Part shown: in pieces, positions 15,191 to 20,298 of the stretch
How positions within the stretch are numbered: position 1 is the stretch's first letter
Layout of the letters: each line of letters starts with the position of its first letter
Origin: Clostridia bacterium
GTDB taxonomy: Bacteria > Bacillota > Clostridia > Christensenellales > Aristaeellaceae
Assembly: GCA_016297535.1 (NCBI GenBank)
Contig: JAEDGL010000016.1
Span: forward strand, 1-25,615
Direction: 5' to 3'
Length of the DNA stretch: 25,615 nucleotides
Made by a program: the position numbers and the translations under genes
The notes under the pieces: model-generated
Database searches by the model: none
What the model saw: the letters and a program-made list of their open reading frames with translations, nothing else
What the model was told of the DNA's origin: nothing

Positions 15191-16253
15191 CTCTGATCAC
15201 CTCTGTGCTGACATGATTTTGCGCAAGGAACGCAATGCCGTTTTCGATTTGCTCCTGTCCGCCGCTCAGGATGCCGATCATCCCGCCCAGCGGATTGCCC
15301 TGCAGGTATTCCACATTGGCCAGCACCACGTTCAGGTCAAACCCAAAGCGCCTGGCCGCGGTTGTCAGGATATGCTCGCTTACGCAATCCTTTTGAAAAA
15401 CCAGCTTTACAAGCAGCTCGCCCGGTTTGACGCGCACCAGCTCGGAGCCCTCCGCCATCAGCCGGTCCACCTTGCCCAGGGGCGAGGCGGAGGCGATGAA
15501 CTTTTTGGTAATTTCCGCTTTGGGGGCCGCAAAGATATCGTACACGCTTCCCTCCTCCACCACCCTGCCGTTTTCCATGACGGCCACACGGTCTGCAATG
15601 GCCTTGATCACCGCCATTTCGTGGGTAATCAGCACAATGGTGATTCCAAGCTTGCGGTTAAGCTCCTTGAGCAGGTTAAGGATGGACTCGGTCGCGTTGG
15701 GATCAAGGGCGCTGGTGGCCTCGTCGGACAGCAGAATGCGGGGATTGGCGGCAAGGGCGCGCGCGATGGCAACGCGCTGCTTCTGGCCGCCGGAGAGCTG
15801 AGAGGGGTAGACGTCGATCTTGTCGCGCAGATCCACCAGTGCCAGCAGCTCCCGCACCCGCTCCTCAATCTGGCGGCGGCTTCTGCCGGTATGCCTGAGG
15901 GGATAGGCGATGTTGTCAAACACCGTGGAGCGCTCCAGCAGGTTAAAGTGCTGAAAGATCATGCCGATGCCCCGGCGCATGTCATTCTGGCATCGGGCAT
16001 TCATCGCAGCGCCGCCCTGAAACGGCCTGCCGTTTTGAAAGGTGATTTCTCCCGAATCTCCAACGGTCATCGTGCCGGAGTCGGGAACCTCCAGCAGATT
16101 GAGGCAGCGCACCAGGGTCGATTTGCCCGCGCCCGAGTAGCCGATTACGCCGTATACGCTTCCTTCCTCAATGCGCAGGGACACATCCTGCAGGGCGGCA
16201 ACGTCGCCGCTTTTTAAATGGTAGGTTTTGTGAAGATGATGCAGCTCGATCAT
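15174..16253 (-). CDS. metN: Methionine-type ABC transporter ATP-binding protein with NIL domain
   Basis: This encodes 359 residues. The ATG at 16253 is chosen because MIELHHLHKTY matches the family start and an AGAAAGAGG site precedes it. Walker A is GYSGAGKST (38-46), the Q-loop is MIFQHFNLL, the signature is LSGGQKQR, Walker B is ILLSDEATSALD and the switch His is in LITHEM. The C-terminal 80 residues (about 275-350, VKLVFQKDCVSEHILTTAAR, GGMIGILSGG) form a NIL domain, the Met-binding domain that shuts transport off when internal Met is high. Feedback by internal Met is therefore likely, on top of the attenuator upstream. The gene lies 31 bases after metQ. Confidence 0.96.
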   Translation of the reverse strand: MIELHHLHKTYHLKSGDVAALQDVSLRIEEGSVYGVIGYSGAGKSTLVRCLNLLEVPDSGTMTVGDSGEITFQNGRPFQGGAAMNARCQNDMRRGIGMIFQHFNLLERSTVFDNIAYPLRHTGRSRRQIEERVRELLALVDLRDKIDVYPSQLSGGQKQRVAIARALAANPRILLSDEATSALDPNATESILNLLKELNRKLGITIVLITHEMAVIKAIADRVAVMENGRVVEEGSVYDIFAAPKAEITKKFIASASPLGKVDRLMAEGSELVRVKPGELLVKLVFQKDCVSEHILTTAARRFGFDLNVVLANVEYLQGNPLGGMIGILSGGQEQIENGIAFLAQNHVSTEVIRDGSVD

Positions 16254-16284
16254 GGAACGCGCCTCTTTCTGCTGTGATTTGGGG

Positions 16285-17196
16285 TTACTGGGCAATCAAT
16301 CCGGCAGCGTCCTTCAGGGCGTCCAGAGACTCATACTTTTCGGAGTACAGGGTAAGGGGCGCAATCAGCGTATCGCCGATTACCGCCAGATCATAGCCGT
16401 TGGCCTGCGCATCCTTGTTGAGGTAGGCCTTGTGCTGGAAGGCGTTGAGATCGATTTCGCCGGAGTTGAGCGCCTCGTTGGGCAGATTGTAGGCGCTGAA
16501 TTCCACCAGCTCGATGTAGATGTTGGCATTCTGCTCGTCCAGCACCTTCTGCACGGCCTTCCACTGATCGTTGTTCGCGCCGCACACGCCCACGGTAACA
16601 ACCGTCTTGCCCGCCTTGTCGGATGTGTATTCCACAATGCTCTGCGCTTCTTCCGCCGTGAGGCTGATGTTGCCGTCGTAGGCAAAGGCCGGGAAGAAGG
16701 CCTCGGCGTAGTTTACCAGCAAAAATTCGGCAACCAGCTGGGTCTGATAGGCCTTGACGATGGTCTGATAGAGCTCGTTCTGCGCATCCGCCGTGCGGGC
16801 CGCAATGATGTTGACATAGGGGTTGTCGCCCGCCTCGCTCTGCTGCTCAATGATCAGGCCGTCGCGGGAGGGAATCAGGCCGTAGGGAATGGCATAGGTG
16901 CCGTTGATGGTGGAGGCGGCAAAGTCGCCAAGGGTGGAGGGCAGCGTATTGGCCTGCACCGGCACCACCTCTACATCGTACAGATAGCTGGTGATATCCG
17001 CAATTTCCGGGGTATAGCCCGCGTCGGGGTTAACGGTAATCAGTCCGGCTGTTTCCAGCAGCTTGATGCCGCGGGACAGGTTGGTGCCATCGTCGGGAAT
17101 GCCGATTTGCAGCGTTTCGGCGCAGGCCAGAGAGGTGCACAGGGTGAGAACGGTTGCCACAGCCAGAGCCAGGGACTTCTTGATGATTGCTTTCAT
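16285..17196 (-). CDS. metQ: Circularly permuted MetQ/NlpA-type methionine-binding protein
   Basis: This encodes 303 residues, with AAAGGAG upstream. A type-I signal peptide ends in SLACA/ETL. The next segment (28-174) is the usual C-terminal half of MetQ: IGIPDDGTNLSRGIKLLETA (canonical IPNDPTNxxRAL after the hinge), LPSTLGDFAASTINGTYAIP and NPYVNIIAART. A linker at about 175-196 follows. The segment from about 197 to 296 is the usual N-terminal half: TVVTVGVCGANNDQWKAVQ, LVEFSAYNLPNEALNSGEID, LNAFQHKAYLNKD, IAPLTLYSEKYESLDALKD, and then the stop. In canonical MetQ, SLDxLxDGA runs directly into IAIPND. Here that junction has become the new termini, and the old ends are joined by the linker. 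Both ligand-site landmarks (FQH and the xDxTN loop) are kept, so it is probably functional. It is the first gene of the operon. Confidence 0.88.
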   Translation of the reverse strand: MKAIIKKSLALAVATVLTLCTSLACAETLQIGIPDDGTNLSRGIKLLETAGLITVNPDAGYTPEIADITSYLYDVEVVPVQANTLPSTLGDFAASTINGTYAIPYGLIPSRDGLIIEQQSEAGDNPYVNIIAARTADAQNELYQTIVKAYQTQLVAEFLLVNYAEAFFPAFAYDGNISLTAEEAQSIVEYTSDKAGKTVVTVGVCGANNDQWKAVQKVLDEQNANIYIELVEFSAYNLPNEALNSGEIDLNAFQHKAYLNKDAQANGYDLAVIGDTLIAPLTLYSEKYESLDALKDAAGLIAQ

Positions 17197-17217
17197 GATG
17201 ATGTCTCCTTTTTGATT

Positions 17218-17304
17218 TCAGCTGATGAGGATACGGGGTGCAAAAGCGTCCGGCCTGTGAACAGGCATTCGGTCCGTTGCCCGGCTGGGCAGGCGTTTTC
17301 GCAT
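17218..17304 (-). CDS. Possible short ORF between attenuator and metQ
   Basis: The ATG at 17304 follows AAGGATGAG by about 4 bases and opens 28 codons (MRKRLPSRATDRMPVHRPDA and on to RILIS) that end 21 bases before metQ. The peptide is basic and Pro/Arg-rich with no family resemblance. It could be a second leader peptide or chance. An internal CCTGTTCACAGG hairpin lies within it. Confidence 0.2.
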   Translation of the reverse strand: MRKRLPSRATDRMPVHRPDAFAPRILIS

Positions 17305-17327
17305 GAAGCTCATCCTTTCTGTCTGAT

Positions 17328-17358
17328 GGAAAAAAAGAAAGGGCAGCGTATGCTGCCC
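17328..17358 (-). terminator. Attenuator terminator in the metQNI leader
   Basis: On the minus strand GGGCAGC (17358-17352), loop ATAC, GCTGCCC (17347-17341) and then TTTCTTTTTTT. The stem is perfect and the T-tract strong. It lies 23 bases after the stop of the Met/Cys leader peptide and 130 bases before metQ, so it would end transcription before the structural genes. Its 5' arm plus loop (17357-17346) is complementary at 10 of 12 positions to 17407-17396, inside the leader peptide gene. An antiterminator is therefore possible. Confidence 0.85.
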
Positions 17359-17381
17359 TCCATGTCAGAATGGAAACGACC

Positions 17382-17483
17382 CTATGCTCGGGACTGGCGG
17401 CAAACGCACGACAAAGACAGACACATGCACATGCACATGTCCTTGCACATCATCATCATGCTGTTCAACGCCTGCCTTGCCAT
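17382..17483 (-). CDS. Met/Cys-rich leader peptide of the metQNI operon
   Basis: This short gene encodes 33 residues: MARQALNSMMMMCKDM, then CMCMCLSLSCVCRQSRA. Eight are Met and six are Cys, with four consecutive Met codons at 9-12 and alternating Met/Cys at 16-21. GGAAGGAGG (17500-17492) stands 8 bases before the ATG, among the best ribosome sites in the window. It follows a promoter by about 25 nt and is followed by an intrinsic terminator. This composition and layout match leader peptides of ribosome-mediated attenuators (trp, his, leu types), here tuned to Met-tRNA and/or Cys-tRNA supply. A ribosome stalled at codons 9-21 would leave codons 26-30 free to pair with the terminator 5' arm. 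A ribosome reaching the stop codon would cover them. The peptide itself probably has no other role. It is too short for ordinary gene callers. Confidence 0.8.
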   Translation of the reverse strand: MARQALNSMMMMCKDMCMCMCLSLSCVCRQSRA

Positions 17484-17515
17484 GAGCGCCGCCTCCTTCC
17501 GAATGAATTGGACAT

Positions 17516-17544
17516 AGCTTACCACCATTGATCTATCTTGTCAA
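17516..17544 (-). promoter_or_regulatory. Promoter of the metQNI leader
   Basis: On the minus strand a perfect TTGACA (17544-17539) is separated by 17 bases from TAAGCT (17521-17516). The start site would be near 17509, just ahead of the leader-peptide ribosome site. Confidence 0.65.
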
Positions 17545-17602
17545 TAAACAAATCCATTTTTTCCGCAAAAAATTCAGACCGGGAAGGATGGTTGTTTCCC
17601 GG

Positions 17603-17672
17603 TCCCGGACGGTTGCAAAAAGCCCGGGGAGGCGTCGGAGGGCCGCAGCCCTCCGACTGTTTCGACGGACTG
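17603..17672 (-). terminator. Dispersed palindromic repeat, copy 2, acting as terminator of the orphan NlpA gene
   Basis: GTCGGAGGGC (17634-17643), loop CGCA and GCCCTCCGAC (17648-17657) form a perfect 10-bp stem. On the minus strand it begins 22 bases after the stop at 17679 and is followed by GCCTCCCCGGGCTTTTTGC. The same core occurs near 13140 and at 25590-25615. It therefore belongs to a dispersed repeat family that doubles as a transcription terminator here and separates the orphan NlpA gene from the metQNI promoter. Confidence 0.7.
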
Positions 17673-17678
17673 CGCCTT

Positions 17679-18518
17679 TTATTGCGCCTGCTTCAGCTCA
17701 TCCGGGATCCACCACAGCGCGTTCCATTTTCCGCCAGGGGCATTCTCCCGATCCATATAGGCCCTGAACTCAGCGGAATGATAGGCCGCCACAATGGCCT
17801 GCGCCCAGTCGGTGTTAACATTTTCGGCCTTTACCGTTACCTGAAGAATCAGATGCTCCTGAATATCCTCCGTCGCCAGCGCGGTGGATGCATCAATGCC
17901 CGCGTTGTACACCACCGAGCCGGTGATGGCCGCATAGTCATAATCCTGAATGGCCACGGGAATGGTGAGGCTTTTTTGCTCAATCAGCTCCAGGTTGTAG
18001 GGATTTTCCACCACATCATCCACGCTGACCGAGGCAATTGGAACGGACGGATCCAGCTTGATCCAGCCAATTTTTTGCAAAATGGCCAGGCAGCGGGCGG
18101 TGTTGGAGGCGTCGTTGGGGATGGCCACGGTCATGCCGTCGGCCACCTCATCCAACGATGCATGGTTGACGGAATAGACGCCGGCCGGAACGGTCGGAAT
18201 AACGCTGATGGGGGTCAGATCGCCGTTGTTGTTGGCGTTAAAGCTTGCGGCGTAGGCGGAGTGCTGCTCCACGTTCACATCCACCTCTCCGGCCTGCAGC
18301 AGCTGATCGGCTACAAGCAGCTCCGAGGTTTCCACCTCCTCAACGGTATAACCCTGCGCGTTAAGAATGGGGATGATGGCATCCTCAAACAGCTCGGTAT
18401 AGGGGCCCTGGGATTTGGAATACAAAATGGTGGTTTTGCCGGTGGCCACGGTTTCGGCAAGGGCAACGGAGGTCAGCAGCACAGCGGCGGACAGCAAAGC
18501 AGCAAACAGTTTTTTCAT
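17679..18518 (-). CDS. Orphan NlpA/MetQ-family substrate-binding protein (canonical order)
   Basis: This encodes 279 residues. The ATG at 18518 follows GGAAAGGAAGG. The signal peptide MKKLFAALLSAAVLLTSVALA has no lipobox Cys. The order is the normal NlpA one: TTILYSKSQGPYTELFEDAI, ADQLLQAGEVDVNVEQHSAY (the xQH landmark), SLDEVADGMTVAIPNDASNT (hinge and ND-x-x-N loop), then AIQDYDYAAITGSVVYNAG. The N-terminal sequence differs from Met-type relatives (YSKSQGPYTELF) and the ligand may differ from Met. Only a broken metI remnant lies upstream on the same strand and no ATPase gene is adjacent, so it either works with the MetNI encoded downstream or is a remnant. It provides a useful canonical comparison for the permuted metQ. 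Confidence 0.9.
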   Translation of the reverse strand: MKKLFAALLSAAVLLTSVALAETVATGKTTILYSKSQGPYTELFEDAIIPILNAQGYTVEEVETSELLVADQLLQAGEVDVNVEQHSAYAASFNANNNGDLTPISVIPTVPAGVYSVNHASLDEVADGMTVAIPNDASNTARCLAILQKIGWIKLDPSVPIASVSVDDVVENPYNLELIEQKSLTIPVAIQDYDYAAITGSVVYNAGIDASTALATEDIQEHLILQVTVKAENVNTDWAQAIVAAYHSAEFRAYMDRENAPGGKWNALWWIPDELKQAQ

Positions 18519-18632
18519 AAAAGACCTTCCTTTCCTGATAACAAGGGTGGGTAAATGGATCGCCATGTGATTCAACCGTTTTTGCCGGACGCCGACATCG
18601 GTCCGACCACCGGGTTCTTTTGAGATTGCTTT

Positions 18633-18880
18633 TCATTGATGGGCCCTCAGCTTTCTGGCAACGGCGCTGCCCAGCAGCTGAATCAGCTGCACAAATACGA
18701 TGAGCAGGATGACCGTAAGAATCATCAGCGGGGTGTTCATTTTTCGTAGCCATAGGTCAGCGCCAGATCGCCCACGCCGCCACCGCCCACATAGCCCGCC
18801 ATGGCCGATGCGCCCAGCAGGCCGATGGTGCCCGTGGTAAGCGCCAGCACCACGCTGCCCAGCGTTTCCGGGATCATTTT
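18633..18880 (-). pseudogene. Truncated and frameshifted metI
   Basis: The minus strand encodes KMIPETLGSVVLALTTGTIG, then LLGASAMAGYVGGGGVGDLA and LTYGYEK, the C-terminal third of a MetI permease. A run of five A residues at about 18736-18740 then needs one extra base to continue into MNTPLMILTVILLIVFVQLI and the rest, ending at the stop at 18633. The 5' two-thirds are missing and are replaced by the promoter of the plus-strand regulator gene. It is the partner permease lost from the orphan NlpA system. Confidence 0.82.
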
Positions 18881-18892
18881 GCTGCAAAGTTC

Positions 18893-18921
18893 TTGATACT
18901 GAATTACTATTAGGATATAAT
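18893..18921 (+). promoter_or_regulatory. Promoter of the PerR-type regulator operon
   Basis: TTGATA (18893-18898) and a perfect TATAAT (18916-18921) are spaced by 17 bases. The surrounding AT-rich stretch ATTACTATTAGGATATAAT has ATTA/TAAT ends like a weak Per/Fur box, which would allow autoregulation. The symmetry is poor, so the operator part is only a suggestion. Confidence 0.75.
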
Positions 18922-18953
18922 CTCATTAAAGATTTCGTTCCGGGGGTTGGGCT

Positions 18954-19364
18954 ATGGTCAGGCGAAATACAATCCAGTGCGATTTGGTGCTGAATGCGGT
19001 CAAGACATTACAGTGCCACGCAACCGCAGATGAAATCTACGAATACATAGCAAAAAGCCATCCCAACATCGGGCGGGGAACGGTTTACCGCAACCTCCAG
19101 CGCCTGTGTGAAATGGGCGAAATTCGAAAAAAAGAAGTGCCGGAGGGCGCAGACCGTTATGATCATCTCTGCCACGACCACTATCATGTTCAGTGCACCG
19201 TATGCGGCCGGGTCTTTGATGTAGATATGCCCTATATGAAGGACTTGGAACAAACCATCGCCAACACGCACGGATTTCTCTTTACCGGGCACGATATTGT
19301 TTTCAAAGGCATCTGCCCGGAATGCAGGGAAACGCACACACAGGATGCTCATACGGGAGCATGA
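18954..19364 (+). CDS. perR: PerR-type Fur-family metalloregulator
   Basis: This encodes 136 residues with a GGGGG-containing site before the ATG. The N-terminal winged helix reads HATADEIYEYIAKSHPNIGR, then GTVYRNLQRL. The metal region aligns closely with Bacillus PerR: RYDHLCHDHYH, CTVCGRVFDVD and ICPEC. By that alignment the five regulatory ligands (His37, Asp85, His91, His93, Asp104 in B. subtilis) are all present here as His22, Asp70, His76, His78 and Asp89. Two CxxC pairs (81/84 and 121/124) form the structural zinc site. Asp at the last ligand favours PerR (peroxide sensing through Fe/Mn) over Fur. It is the first gene of an operon with the QueD-like gene 36 bases later. The target genes are unknown. 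Confidence 0.87.
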   Translation: MVRRNTIQCDLVLNAVKTLQCHATADEIYEYIAKSHPNIGRGTVYRNLQRLCEMGEIRKKEVPEGADRYDHLCHDHYHVQCTVCGRVFDVDMPYMKDLEQTIANTHGFLFTGHDIVFKGICPECRETHTQDAHTGA

Positions 19365-19400
19365 AAAAAATCCCGTAAATAAAATAAAAGGAGAAAAACA

Positions 19401-19964
19401 ATGAGAAGTATCACAAAGTTGGATCTGCAATACGCACACCGTTTCTACGGCTTCAAGGGCGAAGCACAGTATCTGCACGGACACACCGGCGTTTTGACCA
19501 TTGAGGTTGAGGATACCATTAACGACGGAGTGAACATGGTCTTCCCCTGCAACGAGATTCAGAAGACCGCCTGGGATGTGCTCAAAAACTTTGACCATGC
19601 GCTGATTCTGCGGGAGGACGATCCGTTGCTGCCCGCAATCCTCGATGTTTATGAGAAACAGGGCATCAAGGATGGCACGCCGCAAAATCGGATGAAGGGC
19701 CCCGCGTTCAAAACAGAGCTGGCCACCGCCTACCCGGAGTGCCGTCTGGTTGTAACCAAGGAAACGATGACCACAGAGGGCATGATCAAAATTGTTTATG
19801 ACCTGCTCAAGGACAAGCTGAACATTGCCAAAATCACTTTTTCCAGCGGCGTGAATATGGCGTCCGAAGAATACAACACGGAAAACACGATCGACCGCTG
19901 CCCGCTGTGCGGCATCGCCCTGAACGAAAATGGCGTTTGCCCCAAATGCGGATACAAAAAGTAA
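19401..19964 (+). CDS. QueD/PTPS-fold protein with C-terminal zinc ribbon, catalytic Cys absent
   Basis: This encodes 187 residues with AAAGGAG upstream. The 6-pyruvoyl-tetrahydropterin synthase fold is shown by the three zinc His (YAHRF at 13; HGH at 26 and 28) and the Asp-His pair NFDHALIL (65-66). The expected nucleophile Cys of QueD (in KCGRLHGH of E. coli) is not there: the sequence is EAQYLHGH. The usual GxxxDF strand reads MVFPCNEIQK, and the pterin-anchoring Glu region near the end reads ITFSSGVNMASEEY. A treble/ribbon zinc motif, CPLCG...CPKCG (167/170 and 180/183), ends the protein and is not part of standard QueD. Co-transcription with a PerR-type regulator suggests a metal- or peroxide-regulated paralogue. 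Family membership is clear; catalysis of the queuosine-pathway reaction is doubtful. Confidence 0.82.
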   Translation: MRSITKLDLQYAHRFYGFKGEAQYLHGHTGVLTIEVEDTINDGVNMVFPCNEIQKTAWDVLKNFDHALILREDDPLLPAILDVYEKQGIKDGTPQNRMKGPAFKTELATAYPECRLVVTKETMTTEGMIKIVYDLLKDKLNIAKITFSSGVNMASEEYNTENTIDRCPLCGIALNENGVCPKCGYKK

Positions 19965-19989
19965 ACACAAATCCATCGTGAATGCAGAG

Positions 19990-20016
19990 TAGGGCTGCTT
20001 GATGCAGCCCTATTTT
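19990..20016 (+). terminator. Intrinsic terminator of the PerR-QueD-like operon
   Basis: TAGGGCTGC (19990-19998), loop TTGAT and GCAGCCCTA (20004-20012) form a perfect 9-bp stem, followed by TTTT. It lies 25 bases after the stop. Confidence 0.88.
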
Positions 20017-20193
20017 GCATGTCAAGTTGGGGGGTGTGCGACAGATGGCATAGGCTGATGCTGCCTGCTGAAAGACCGAACGCGTTATCTCATGAAAGAA
20101 GAACGCCCTATGTATGTACATCGGTGCCGGCCATCCACAGCCGGAAAGGAGCAGCAAATCTCCCGCGCGGGTCCGTGATCCCGCACCGCCATG

Positions 20194-20266
20194 AAAAACC
20201 AAAACAGCCTATCGGGGAACCGGGCCCGGGCGGATCTTCAACGCCCGGGCCCAGTTCCCCGATAGG
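20194..20266 (-). terminator. Very long hairpin terminator of the ADP-ribosylglycohydrolase-like gene
   Basis: Two 25-base arms (20208-20232 and 20242-20266) with GGGCCCGGGCG/CGCCCGGGCCC cores close on a 9-base loop. The only non-Watson-Crick position is C-A on the plus strand but T-G (a U-G wobble in RNA) on the minus strand, and the minus strand continues into CTGTTTTGGTTTTT. This supports termination of the minus-strand gene that ends at 20299. The 177 bases between this hairpin and the one at 19990 contain nothing recognisable. Confidence 0.8.
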
Positions 20267-20298
20267 CACAGGATATTGGCACGGCACTTTGTCTCTGC

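Noticed and set aside
13274..15196. A 640-codon plus-strand open frame over the M20 and metI genes
   Set aside because: It spans two genes with clear catalytic and membrane motifs on the other strand. The protein is Gln/His/Arg-rich and lacks any motif, which is typical of antisense frames in GC-rich genes.
17401..17460. The CATGCACATG / CATCATCATCATG repeats as a simple-sequence repeat
   Set aside because: Read on the minus strand they are exactly the Met and Cys codons of the leader peptide, in frame with a good ribosome site, so the repetition is explained by coding for Met/Cys.
17197..17515. SAM riboswitch or Met T-box upstream of metQ
   Set aside because: I looked for the conserved T-box sequence and for SAM-riboswitch-like multi-stem conserved blocks. 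The leader is short, is largely occupied by the peptide frame and the terminator, and shows neither.
18385..18926. Additional minus-strand frames around the broken metI as separate genes
   Set aside because: Their recognisable parts are only frame fragments of the MetI C-terminus and shadows of the NlpA signal region.
20041..20206. Possible tRNA or small RNA between the PerR operon and the long hairpin
   Set aside because: No cloverleaf, CCA end or T-loop-like GTTCRA motif could be placed, and no promoter is visible.
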